From Phycicoccus sp. Soil802 (GTDB taxonomy: Bacteria > Actinomycetota > Actinomycetes > Actinomycetales > Dermatophilaceae), in NCBI RefSeq assembly GCF_001429605.1, contig NZ_LMSS01000001.1, forward strand, positions 681,469-745,468: a stretch of DNA of 64,000 bases. Reading direction: 5' to 3'. Below the pieces are notes generated by a model. The model saw only the letters and a program-made list of their open reading frames with translations. It was not told the origin of the DNA and ran no database searches. Both the position numbers and the translations under genes were made by a program. Shown in pieces: positions 27,591-36,146 of the stretch (positions within the stretch are counted from its first letter, which is position 1; the number at the start of each line of letters is the position of its first letter).

Positions 27591-28550
27591 TCAGACTGCT
27601 TCGCGACGTCCTCGGGGGGCGCTGCCGCGGACGGCGAGGAAGCCCACGAGGATCAGGATGACGCCGAGGATGAGGAAGGTCAGCGGGAGCGTGCTGTGCA
27701 CGAGCGCGAGCTTCGACCCCTTGTCGCCGGCGTCCTCCGCGTTGGCCTTCACGGTCGCGTCGTCGTACTTGATCGTGCCCTTCTGCAAGGTGACGATGTC
27801 CGCGCCGTCCTTCTGGAAGCGGGTGTTGAGCACTTCCTCACCCTTGACGACGATGCCGGTGTTGGGCTCGACCCAGATGGTGCGGGTGTTCTCGTAGACG
27901 CGGTCGACCGTGACGTTGCCGGTGGCCTTGGGGTCACCCGCCAGCGAGGCCGGGATGTCCTGCTGGGTGTACGGCGTGGCCGGGATGACCATGCGGTAGA
28001 CGTAGACGTCGGTGCCGAACAGGTTCTCGGTGCGGACGAACTTGGCGTCGACCGGCTTCAGCAGGGTGTTGTCCCACCACTGGTAGGTCTGCTTCTGCGC
28101 GTTGAAGGGCATCTTGAAGATGAGTCCCTTGTAGGCGGTCGCGGTCCGGTCGGCGGGGTCCTCGGTGGCGGAGTTGTACGTGTCGCAGCACTGGACGGCC
28201 TGACCGGTGGTGCGGTCCATGGCGACCCGCTGCAGACCAGCGGAGAGCACCACGCCGTTCTGGTCGGTCGAGCGCACGAAGCTGTCCCAGACGGCGACGT
28301 TGCCACCCTGCTTCGTCTGGGCGGCCTGGTCGGCCTTGACGAAGCGGGTCGAGGTGAGGGTCAGGCCGGTCTTGGTCTCCAGGTCGGCGACGTAGAACGC
28401 CTCCATGTTCTGACCCTGGGAGACGGACTTGGAGTACTGGTCCAGCGGCACCTTCGCCAGCGCCGGGTAGGCGTAGACCTTGAGCATCAGTGCCGAGACG
28501 AGGAGAAAAGCTCCCAGCCCCAACCCGATGAGACCAGCGACCTTGCGCAT
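27591..28550 (-). CDS. DUF3068 membrane protein (Rv0227c-like)
   Basis: A 319-residue protein: one N-terminal helix (residues 5-25), a large extracytoplasmic domain with Tyr/Trp-rich segments (MPFNAQKQTYQWWDNTL) and a CC pair (AVQCCDTYN), and a second helix near the C-terminus (LPLTFLILGVILILVGFLA). This is the DUF3068 pattern, also called the PorA-like family, and in M. tuberculosis the relative Rv0227c sits in an envelope gene cluster. ATG at 28550 has a GAAAGG site. Role unknown; envelope assembly is inferred from context. Confidence 0.82.
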   Translation of the reverse strand: MRKVAGLIGLGLGAFLLVSALMLKVYAYPALAKVPLDQYSKSVSQGQNMEAFYVADLETKTGLTLTSTRFVKADQAAQTKQGGNVAVWDSFVRSTDQNGVVLSAGLQRVAMDRTTGQAVQCCDTYNSATEDPADRTATAYKGLIFKMPFNAQKQTYQWWDNTLLKPVDAKFVRTENLFGTDVYVYRMVIPATPYTQQDIPASLAGDPKATGNVTVDRVYENTRTIWVEPNTGIVVKGEEVLNTRFQKDGADIVTLQKGTIKYDDATVKANAEDAGDKGSKLALVHSTLPLTFLILGVILILVGFLAVRGSAPRGRREAV

Positions 28551-28636
28551 CCAGAAACCTTTCGTTGCGGTCCGACGGCGACCGCGCAGCGCAGGTGCTG
28601 GCGCGGCTGGACCCCGGCGGCCAGCTGACTGATGAC

Positions 28637-28642
28637 TATCCT
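28637..28642 (+). promoter_or_regulatory. Leaderless-type -10 box of an acyltransferase gene
   Basis: TATCCT, six bases before the ATG at 28649. Confidence 0.45.
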
Positions 28643-28648
28643 GCGGGC

Positions 28649-29833
28649 ATGGCCGAAGCCGACCCGACTGGCGGGACTCTACCAGCGAGTAGGGCGGCGA
28701 CGAGCGCACCTTCGACGAACCCGCCGAGCGTGTCCCCTGACCTGCAACGACTCGGCCCGCTGGACGGTCTGAGGGCCGTCGCAGCGGGTCTGGTGGTGCT
28801 CACCCACGTCGGTTTCCTGACCGGCGCAGTGTCCTTCGGGGTGGTGGGTCGCCTCCTCGGCCGCGGTGACCTGGGAGTCTCGATCTTCTTCGCCCTGTCG
28901 GGCTTCCTCCTGTATGCCGCGATGGGCCGCGAGTGGGCCAGGTCGGGCCGGGTGGACCTGCCGGGCTATTACGCCCGCCGGGCGGTCCGGGTGCTGCCGG
29001 CCTTCTGGGTGGGCCTGCTGGTCGTCGGCGTCGCGGTGCGCCCGCCCGCGCGGGTCTGGCTGGCCAACGCGTCCCTCACCCAGATCTACCTCCCCGACGC
29101 GCTGCTCGACGGCTACACGCAGACCTGGAGCCTGGCGACTGAGGTCGCGTTCTACCTCGTCCTCCCCTTCGCCTTCCTCGCCCTGCGACGTCGCACCGCG
29201 CGCCCGTCGGTCGTCCTGCGCGTCCTCGCGGCCAGCTGGGTGCTCGGGCTCGCCGCAGCCGTCGTGTCCGGGCTGGTGCAGATCGGGGGCGACAGCCTCG
29301 CAGGGCGCTGGCTGCCGGCACACTGGCCGGAGTTCGCGCTCGGGATGGCGCTGTCCGTGGTGCGCGCCGCCCCTGCCCTGCGGGCGCACCGCGTGCTGCG
29401 CGACCTGGCCGCCTACCCGGGCACCTGCCTGGCGCTGGCCTGCGGCGCATACCTGCTCGCCACCACCACCGTCGCCGGGCCACTCACCCTGGGTCCGGTC
29501 GCCGGCATCCAGCTCGCGGGCAAGGGGGTGCTGGGCTCGGTCGTGACGGCGGGTCTCATGGTTCCGCTGCTGTTCGGCGGCGGGAGCGACGCGTTCAGCC
29601 GCGCGCTGGGGTCGGCGCCGGCGCGCTACCTCGGGCGGATCTCCTACGGCGTGTTCCTGTGGCACCTGCCGGTGTTCGAGGCGATCTACGCCGTGACGGG
29701 GATCAACTACTTCACCGGTGGCGCGCTCGCCCTCCTGGCCGTGGGCGTGCCGGTCACCCTGGGGCTGGCCGCGCTCAGCGAGCGTCTGGTCGAGCGTCCG
29801 CTGATGGACCGGGTGCACGCCAGGACCCGCTGA
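28649..29833 (+). CDS. Acyltransferase-3 family membrane protein (Rv0228-like)
   Basis: A 394-residue integral membrane O-acyltransferase with about ten helices. Family marks: RLGPLDGLRAVAAGLVVLTH (catalytic-type His in the first helix region), FFALSGFLLY, YYARRAVRVLPAFW (the R-x-x-R motif), and the late FLWHLP. Such enzymes O-acylate envelope sugars or lipids. Start ATG at 28649 is fixed by TATCCT six bases upstream. Its last 59 bases overlap the end of the convergent arabinosyltransferase gene. Confidence 0.9.
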   Translation: MAEADPTGGTLPASRAATSAPSTNPPSVSPDLQRLGPLDGLRAVAAGLVVLTHVGFLTGAVSFGVVGRLLGRGDLGVSIFFALSGFLLYAAMGREWARSGRVDLPGYYARRAVRVLPAFWVGLLVVGVAVRPPARVWLANASLTQIYLPDALLDGYTQTWSLATEVAFYLVLPFAFLALRRRTARPSVVLRVLAASWVLGLAAAVVSGLVQIGGDSLAGRWLPAHWPEFALGMALSVVRAAPALRAHRVLRDLAAYPGTCLALACGAYLLATTTVAGPLTLGPVAGIQLAGKGVLGSVVTAGLMVPLLFGGGSDAFSRALGSAPARYLGRISYGVFLWHLPVFEAIYAVTGINYFTGGALALLAVGVPVTLGLAALSERLVERPLMDRVHARTR

Positions 29834-32800
29834 CGACCAGGGCCAGGGCCGCGACGCACAGCAGCCGAAGGGTGCCCTCGACGCCCGCCCCGCCCAGCCG
29901 CCCCGGGGCCCACCAGGCCTGGATGACCCCGGCGACCGTGACCAGCCCGACCACCAGACCGCCGACCAGCAGGGGTCGCAGTCGGCGCGGCACGCGCGGA
30001 AGGGGTCCGCTGGTCAGCAGGACGCAGGGCCCGGCGGTGACAGCGCCCCACCAGCCGGCGAGCAGGAAGCCCACGAGCAGCGCCACGACCGGCCCGGCCC
30101 ACGCCCGGACCAGCATGGCCGCCGACCTTCGCACCGACCCCCGCGGCGCAGCCGGCCCCGCGGAAACCGCCGCTGGATCGGCACCGGCTCGACGCCTCGA
30201 GGGCGTGAGGGCGCTGGCGCCGACGAGCAGCACCAGCACGAGGCCCAGCAGCAGTCCCCAGCGGTAGGGGCCGTCCGGACCGAAGCTCACCGCCACCGTC
30301 CCGCCGGCCCCCTCCGGCACCACGAACCCCTGCTTCCAGCCGTCCACGGTGACGGGGTCGAGCCGTCGACCGTCGAGGGTCGCGCGCCAGCCCGGGTTGG
30401 CGTTCTGGGGCAGGGTGAGGAGCCCGGCCGCACCCGGACCCACCTCGGCCGACACCTGACCCACCGCCGTGGCCCCCACCCGGACCGACCGCGCCGGGGT
30501 CGCCGTCGGCGGGGCCTGGTCGCTGCGCGTCAGGACCAGCCGGTCGGGGACGAACCCACCCCACGACTCCACCACCACTCGCCCCTCGGGTGCACTCATC
30601 CGCACCGGTTCGCAGGCCTCGTAGTCGAGCTCGCCGACCCCGAAGGCGGCCGCACGTGGACCACTGACCCGCGTCGGCACCGACACGCCCTCGACCAGCA
30701 GCTGGGGGCCGGTGCCGCACTCCGCCGCGACCTGCTCCCGGGCGGGCGTGGGCTGCACGCCGTCGATGACCAGCTCGCTGACCTGCATGCCCGCGGCGGG
30801 CTTGGCGTCGCGCTCGGCGTCCTGTCGCGTGGCGGCGAGCAGGAGCCGTATGCGGAGGCTGCGACCCGTGGCCGGGCGGATGGCGAAGCTGCCGTCCTGG
30901 CCTACCTCGGCCAGCTGCACGGTGCCGCCGACGGTGACCTGGGCGGTCACGTCGCGCCCGGTCAGCCACTCGCCGCGGGTCTGCAGCCGGAGGTGGGAGA
31001 CCGTCGCGGTCCGGGCGAGCTCCACCGACAGGGTGGGCGTGGCGTCCGCCGGGTCGGGCGCCCAGGCGGTCGCCGGGTCGCCGTCGAGCACGGCACCGGG
31101 ACGAGCCTGCGGAGCCCGCGACAGCCGGCTGCTCGCGGTCACCGTGCCGGGCGCACCGAGGTCGAGCACCGCGTCGAGTCCCGGACCGGGGACGGCACCC
31201 AGGGTGCCGCGCACGGCATACGCGACTCCGTCGGTGACCGGGACGGTGCGGTCGAGTCCCGCCGCGTCCTCGGGAGCACGTTGCTCGCCGCCGCAGACGA
31301 ACTCGTCGCGGACCTCGACGCAGCCGTCGGTGCCGCGGTACTGCTCGGACAGCACGAAGGCGTCGGCGGGCGCCGGACCCGGGTGGGCCACGACGACGCT
31401 CTCCCTGGCCACGAGCCCCGGCACCCGCACCTCCGTGAGGCCGGTGACCAGCGCGTCGGCGCCCCGGTCGGTCCCGAGGATCTCGATCCGCAGTCGCGTC
31501 GTGCTGCCCGAGGGCAGCCCGGTCACCACCTGCGACCGACCGGTGGCGGCCAGTGGGACGACGGTGTCGCCCGAGTCGGTGGTCACCTTCAGTCGCGTGG
31601 GTATGCCGAGGAAGTCACCGAAGCGGGCCTTGTCGGCGAGCGCCGAGACCTCGAGACCGTCGACCGACCGCGGCCGGTCGAACGTCACCGTCAGCGAGGG
31701 CCGCCCGTCGGCGGCGACCACCCAGGCCGTGGTGGCGAGACCGTCGACGGCGGAGAACGGCCGGTCGGCCGGGTCGAGCCCACCGGGACCGGCGTCGGTG
31801 GCCAGCGACCCGGACGCCTCGAGGTCCCGAAGCCCCGTCCACGCGACAGTGGTGCGCAGTCGTGGGTCGCTCCACGGCAGGTAGTCGTGGGCCCCGGACA
31901 GGTGGTCGGCCGACAGGGTCTGGCTGACGTCCCTGCCCCGGGTCGCGCCGAACGCGCGGTCGCGAGCCCGCAGGCCGTCGGTGACCACCCGGCGTCCACC
32001 GACCGAGGCGTCGTGCGCGACCCGAGCCGCCGCCGCGCTCGAGGAGGCGTCGCCGTCGAAGACCACCGGCCCGTCGATGCCCGCGTCGCGCAGGTCGGGC
32101 AGGCTCTCGCTCGCCCCGGACGCCGACTGCACCTCCGAGAGTGGGGTGAGCTCTGCGGCGGGGGCGGACGAGCCGTCGACCGCGTAGATCTCCACGGGCC
32201 GGAGGCGCTGGCCGGTGCCGTCGACGTAGGTGTTGCCGAAGGCCGCCACCTGGGTCAGCGCGGGCGTCCGGGCGATGGCCGAGCGCGCCACCGACACCGG
32301 GACCCCGCCGGTCGAGGAGGTGTCGAGGTCGTTGCGGAGCACCACGTGGCGCACCCCGGCCGAGCGGAGCACGTCGACGACGCCACCGAGGTCACGTCCG
32401 GTCTGCAGCCGGGTCTCGACCGAGTCGAGCAGTCGCACCGTGTTGGCGGGCGTCAGCGGCACGGCGTCGCGGACGGCGGTGTCGGTCGAGGTCTGGGTGC
32501 GCAGGACGAGGTCGAGCGGCCGGCCCCAGGTGTACTCGTCGAAGTTGGACGCAGGGACGACGAGCGCGGTCCCCCCACCGGGTTGGCGGTCGAGCCACCG
32601 GCCGGCCTGGCGCCACTCCTGCGGCACCGCGACGAAGGAGCCACGGGAGGCCAGCTGGCCCGCGAGACCGGGCAGCACCGGGCTCAGCGCGGCGACGCAG
32701 GCGATCAGCGCGGCGAGGACGACCGCCGGCCGAGCGGCCCGAGCGGGCACGTGAGGCACCCGACGGTCGCGCTGGGCCAGCCGGCCGACGACGTGGGCCA

Positions 32801-33977
32801 AGGCGGTCGCCAGCGGCAGCCGGAGCAACGGGTCGGCCTTGTGCACGTTGCGCAACGGCGCGAGTGGGCCGTCGAGCAGGTCCTGGACGAACGGTCGCAG
32901 CGGGCTGTCCAGGGGGCCACTGTGCGGCAGCGCCAGGACGAGCACCCCCACCAGGGCGAGACCGACGAGGTAGTCGCGGTGCGGCAACCCGTGCAAGGTC
33001 AGGCCGGCGAGACCGACCGCGGCGGCCAGAGCGGTCCCGATCACCAGCCCCGGCGAGGCGACGAGGTCGTACCCGGCGTTCCACCAGGGCCCGGCCTGCG
33101 TGACCAGGTGGCCGAGCCAGTGGGAGGTCCCGCGCAGGTCGTCGAGCAGGCTGATGGTGCGGGTCACCGCGTCGGACGACTCGATCCAGTCGAGGAACGG
33201 CGGCGAGTAGCGCCCCAGGACCACGAGCGGCACGGCCCACCACGCCGACGCCGCCGCCACCGACCCGGCCCACCACCAGGTCAGCGGCGTGCGCCACCAC
33301 GCTCGTCGCGTGACCAACCACAGGCCGGCCGGGACGACCGCGAACGCCGTGGCCGTCGCGTTGACCCCGCCGCAGCAGAGCACGGCGAGCGCCGACAGCG
33401 CGGCCGCCCGACGCTGGCCGAGTCGGCCCTCGCCGGCGAGCACCAGGGGCAGGAGGATCGCGGGCGCGAGCAGTGCCGGAGCCGACTCCGACGAGATCGG
33501 CCCCAGCGTGCTGACGACCCGGGGCGACAGGGCGAACGCGACGGCGGCGACCTGTCGGGTGACCGGGTCGGCGACCCGCCAGGCAGCCAGGAGGCCCCGC
33601 ATCGCGAGGAAGCCCGCGGTCAGCAGGGCCGCCCACCAGAGCCGCTGCACCACCCACGGGGCCGCGACCAGCTGGCCCACGGCCGCGAACGGGCCCATGG
33701 GGAAGAGGTAGCCGTAGCCCTGGTTCTGCAGCACGCCGAAGGTCGTGCTCGGGTCCCACAGGTGCAGCGCGCGGGACATCAGTCCCCACGGGTCGAGGGC
33801 GAGGTCGATCTTGGTGTCGGCCACCACCTTGCCGGGCTGCTGGGCGAAGGCGACGGTCCAGAGCACCAGCAGGCAGGTGAGGGTGCGGACCCGGTCCACC
33901 AGCGAGGGCACCGTCGGGTCCGGGGCCGCCCGGACACCGGCGGGTCGGCGACCTGCGGACAGGGGGGAAGCGGTCAC
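29775..33977 (-). CDS. aftD: AftD-type alpha-(1->3)-arabinofuranosyltransferase
   Basis: A 1400-residue protein, the same length as M. tuberculosis AftD. Residues 1-450 are a GT-C membrane domain with about a dozen helices and an early DTKIDLALDPWGL loop carrying the Asp pair expected at a GT-C active site. A long extracytoplasmic part follows with discoidin/carbohydrate-binding-like repeats (e.g. LTVTFDRPRSVDGLEVSALA, LSVELARTATVSHLRLQTRG), then C-terminal helices. In mycobacteria it branches arabinan using decaprenyl-phospho-arabinose; here the glycan is unknown. GTG at 33977 overlaps the methyltransferase stop (GTGA), so the two are coupled. Confidence 0.88.
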   Translation of the reverse strand: MTASPLSAGRRPAGVRAAPDPTVPSLVDRVRTLTCLLVLWTVAFAQQPGKVVADTKIDLALDPWGLMSRALHLWDPSTTFGVLQNQGYGYLFPMGPFAAVGQLVAAPWVVQRLWWAALLTAGFLAMRGLLAAWRVADPVTRQVAAVAFALSPRVVSTLGPISSESAPALLAPAILLPLVLAGEGRLGQRRAAALSALAVLCCGGVNATATAFAVVPAGLWLVTRRAWWRTPLTWWWAGSVAAASAWWAVPLVVLGRYSPPFLDWIESSDAVTRTISLLDDLRGTSHWLGHLVTQAGPWWNAGYDLVASPGLVIGTALAAAVGLAGLTLHGLPHRDYLVGLALVGVLVLALPHSGPLDSPLRPFVQDLLDGPLAPLRNVHKADPLLRLPLATALAHVVGRLAQRDRRVPHVPARAARPAVVLAALIACVAALSPVLPGLAGQLASRGSFVAVPQEWRQAGRWLDRQPGGGTALVVPASNFDEYTWGRPLDLVLRTQTSTDTAVRDAVPLTPANTVRLLDSVETRLQTGRDLGGVVDVLRSAGVRHVVLRNDLDTSSTGGVPVSVARSAIARTPALTQVAAFGNTYVDGTGQRLRPVEIYAVDGSSAPAAELTPLSEVQSASGASESLPDLRDAGIDGPVVFDGDASSSAAAARVAHDASVGGRRVVTDGLRARDRAFGATRGRDVSQTLSADHLSGAHDYLPWSDPRLRTTVAWTGLRDLEASGSLATDAGPGGLDPADRPFSAVDGLATTAWVVAADGRPSLTVTFDRPRSVDGLEVSALADKARFGDFLGIPTRLKVTTDSGDTVVPLAATGRSQVVTGLPSGSTTRLRIEILGTDRGADALVTGLTEVRVPGLVARESVVVAHPGPAPADAFVLSEQYRGTDGCVEVRDEFVCGGEQRAPEDAAGLDRTVPVTDGVAYAVRGTLGAVPGPGLDAVLDLGAPGTVTASSRLSRAPQARPGAVLDGDPATAWAPDPADATPTLSVELARTATVSHLRLQTRGEWLTGRDVTAQVTVGGTVQLAEVGQDGSFAIRPATGRSLRIRLLLAATRQDAERDAKPAAGMQVSELVIDGVQPTPAREQVAAECGTGPQLLVEGVSVPTRVSGPRAAAFGVGELDYEACEPVRMSAPEGRVVVESWGGFVPDRLVLTRSDQAPPTATPARSVRVGATAVGQVSAEVGPGAAGLLTLPQNANPGWRATLDGRRLDPVTVDGWKQGFVVPEGAGGTVAVSFGPDGPYRWGLLLGLVLVLLVGASALTPSRRRAGADPAAVSAGPAAPRGSVRRSAAMLVRAWAGPVVALLVGFLLAGWWGAVTAGPCVLLTSGPLPRVPRRLRPLLVGGLVVGLVTVAGVIQAWWAPGRLGGAGVEGTLRLLCVAALALVVSGSWRAPGPSADARPDAR

Positions 33978-34705
33978 CGGCGCCGCAGCACCATCATGAG
34001 GTTCCAGGTCGCGACCTCGCGCAGCACCGGCACCTCGACGACCGCGCGCGCCCAGTCGGGGTGGTAGCGCGGCGAGAGCTCCTCGACGACGAGGTCGTCC
34101 TGCGAGCGGGCCCACCGGACTCCGTCGCCGACCCTGGCCGCGAACATGGACGTCCCGAACCGGTTCTTGGGCGGGCGGCCGTTGACCCGCTCGTAGCGCC
34201 GCGCGGCATACTCCCCGCCGAAGACGTGCCACGGCGAGGTCTCGTGGCCGCCCCAGGGCGACGCCCACGCGGTGTAGGAGATGAACACCAGCCCACCCGG
34301 GCGCACGACGCGCACCATCTCGCGGGCCACCACCCCGGGCCTCGGGACGTGCTCCATGACGTTGCTCGACAGGACGACGTCGAGGCTCGCGTCGGCGAAC
34401 GGCAGCCGCTCCCCCACGCCCACCACGTCAGGGGCCGCGGCGTCGGCGAGGTCGCCGACCGCGACGTCCAGGCCCACGTAGCGCGCCCCGGCACCGGCGA
34501 AGGCGGCCGCGAACTGCCGGGGACCGGCGCCCACGTCGAGGACGGCCGCCCCCGCGAGGTCGGTGTGCCCGGACAGCAGCGCGACCGTGTCGTCGGCGAG
34601 GTCGCCGTAGAAACGGTCGGGGTCGCTCTGCTCCACGAGGAAGGACCGGAAGAGGCGGAGCGACCGACCAGCGGTGCGATACCGTCGCGTCGGTCGCTGA
34701 TCCAC
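33974..34705 (-). CDS. Class I SAM methyltransferase (Rv0224c-like)
   Basis: A 243-residue enzyme: motif I AVLDVGAGPRQFAAAF, acidic loop YVGLDVAVGD, VLSSNVMEHVPRPG, and EMVRVVRPGGLVFISYTAW. The N-terminal RSFLVEQSDPDRFYGDLADD is typical of the mycobacterial Rv0224c group. Translationally coupled to the AftD gene, so it may modify the same glycan or its lipid carrier. GTG start at 34705 is six bases after TAGCAT. Confidence 0.85.
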   Translation of the reverse strand: MDQRPTRRYRTAGRSLRLFRSFLVEQSDPDRFYGDLADDTVALLSGHTDLAGAAVLDVGAGPRQFAAAFAGAGARYVGLDVAVGDLADAAAPDVVGVGERLPFADASLDVVLSSNVMEHVPRPGVVAREMVRVVRPGGLVFISYTAWASPWGGHETSPWHVFGGEYAARRYERVNGRPPKNRFGTSMFAARVGDGVRWARSQDDLVVEELSPRYHPDWARAVVEVPVLREVATWNLMMVLRRR

Positions 34706-34711
34706 CCGTGC

Positions 34712-34717
34712 ATGCTA
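34712..34717 (-). promoter_or_regulatory. Leaderless-type -10 box of the methyltransferase-aftD operon
   Basis: TAGCAT (minus strand), six bases before the GTG at 34705. Confidence 0.45.
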
Positions 34718-34772
34718 GCCAGCCGGACCGCGTGGTCCGTTCGGGCGTGCCCACACCACCAAGGATTTCTGA

Positions 34773-35939
34773 GTGCGCAAGCCGTTGTCCGTCCTGCTGC
34801 TCAACTGGCGGGACATGAACCACCCTGAGGCCGGCGGCTCCGAGAAGTACCTGAGCGAGGTCGCGACCGGGCTGGCCGGCCGCGGTCACCGCGTCACCGT
34901 CCGCACCGCCGCCTACCCGGGAGCGCTGCCGCGCGAGACCGTCGACGGCGTGCGGTACCTGCGCCGGGGCGGGCGCTACGGCGTCTACCTGCGCTCCCTG
35001 GCTGCCCTCGCCCTGGGCCGGCACCGGGCCGACGTGGTCGTCGACGTGCAGAACGGCGTGCCCTTCCTCAGCCCCCTCGTCCGGTCCGGCAGCCCGGTCG
35101 TCAACCTCGTCCACCACGTCCACCGCGAGCAGTGGGGCGTGGTGTTCGGGCCGACCGTCGCGCGGGCCGGGTGGTTCCTCGAGTCGAAGGTGGCGCCCCG
35201 CGTGTACGGCCACAGCCGCTACGTCGCCGTGTCGGAGTCGACCCGCGACGAGCTGGGTGGGCTCGGCGTGGAGCCGTCGCGGGTGACGGTGATCCACAAC
35301 GGCACCGACGCCGTCGCGGACGAGCACGTGAGCCGGGCCGACCACCCGGTCGTGGTGGTCCTCGGCCGGCTCGTCCCGCAGAAGCGCGTCGAGATCGCCA
35401 TGCAGGCCGTGCGTGAGCTCGCCGTCGACCGACCGGACCTCGAGCTGTGGGTGGTCGGCTCCGGCTACTGGGACACCGAGCTGCACCGAGTCGCCGACGA
35501 GCTCGGCATCCGGGACCGCACCACCTTCACCGGCCACGTCTCGGAGGCAGAGAAGCACCGGCTCCTCGCCGAGGCCTGGGTGCTGGCCCTGCCCAGCCTC
35601 AAGGAGGGCTGGGGCCTGGTGGTCGTGGAGGCCGGGGTGCACGGCACGCCCACCGTGGCGTTCGCCGACGTCGGCGGCCTCAACGACTCGGTCCGCGACG
35701 GCGAGACCGGGGTGCTCGTCCACGGCGGACCGCGCGAGTTCACCGCCGCGCTGGGTGCGCTGCTCGACGACGCCGCGGCCAGGAGCGCGATGAGTGAGCG
35801 CGTCGTGCAGTGGGTGACGAGGTTCCGCTGGTCGGAGACGGTCAGCCGGTGGGAGTCACTGCTGTATGCCGCGGCGGCGCCAGAGCTCGATCCCCCGAGC
35901 GAGCCCGACCAGGTCGCGGACAGCGAAACGGACCACTGA
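34773..35939 (+). CDS. GT4-family glycosyltransferase (Rv0225-like)
   Basis: A 388-residue GT-B enzyme. N-terminal LNWRDMNHPEAGGSEKYLSE gives the Gly-rich loop, VTVIHNGTD closes domain 1, VVVLGRLVPQKRVEIAM opens domain 2, and LPSLKEGWGLVVVEAGVHGTP is the E-x7-E nucleotide-sugar site. GTG at 34773 has an AAGGA site seven bases upstream. Diverges from the methyltransferase-aftD operon. Cytosolic transfer of a sugar to a lipid or glycan acceptor is likely; donor unknown. Confidence 0.9.
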   Translation: MRKPLSVLLLNWRDMNHPEAGGSEKYLSEVATGLAGRGHRVTVRTAAYPGALPRETVDGVRYLRRGGRYGVYLRSLAALALGRHRADVVVDVQNGVPFLSPLVRSGSPVVNLVHHVHREQWGVVFGPTVARAGWFLESKVAPRVYGHSRYVAVSESTRDELGGLGVEPSRVTVIHNGTDAVADEHVSRADHPVVVVLGRLVPQKRVEIAMQAVRELAVDRPDLELWVVGSGYWDTELHRVADELGIRDRTTFTGHVSEAEKHRLLAEAWVLALPSLKEGWGLVVVEAGVHGTPTVAFADVGGLNDSVRDGETGVLVHGGPREFTAALGALLDDAAARSAMSERVVQWVTRFRWSETVSRWESLLYAAAAPELDPPSEPDQVADSETDH

Positions 35940-35974
35940 CCGAGGTCAGCAGCCCGCCAGCGAAGAAGGTGCGG

Positions 35975-36115
35975 TCAGTTGCCGTCGTAGTTGACGACCG
36001 GCGAGTTGTTCGCCGCGACGGACGGGGTCAGCGCCGCGGTGCCGCCGAAGATGGCCAGCAGGGCCAGCACGGCACCGGTCACGAGGGCGGCGATGCCGCT
36101 AACAGCATTGGTCAT
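35975..36115 (-). CDS. DUF2613 small membrane/secreted protein (Rv0236A-like)
   Basis: A 46-residue protein MTNAVSGIAALVTGAVLALL... with one hydrophobic segment and a short polar tail ending NNSPVVNYDGN. It matches DUF2613, whose mycobacterial member Rv0236A sits beside aftD (Rv0236c). The start ATG at 36113-36115 is seven bases after TAGGGT and has no ribosome-binding site, consistent with leaderless translation. Role unknown; association with AftD is supported by shared neighbourhood in two lineages. Confidence 0.8.
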   Translation of the reverse strand: MTNAVSGIAALVTGAVLALLAIFGGTAALTPSVAANNSPVVNYDGN

Positions 36116-36122
36116 GGGCGGA

Positions 36123-36128
36123 ACCCTA
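36123..36128 (-). promoter_or_regulatory. Leaderless-type -10 box of the DUF2613 gene
   Basis: TAGGGT (minus strand), seven bases before the ATG at 36115, placed in the 31-base gap after the upstream membrane-protein gene. Confidence 0.45.
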
Positions 36129-36146
36129 CCAGCGAGTTCGGTTCGC

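Noticed and set aside
35936-35949. CTGACC/GGTCAG palindrome after the GT4 gene as terminator
   Set aside because: Two-base loop and 6-bp arms are too small for a credible terminator.
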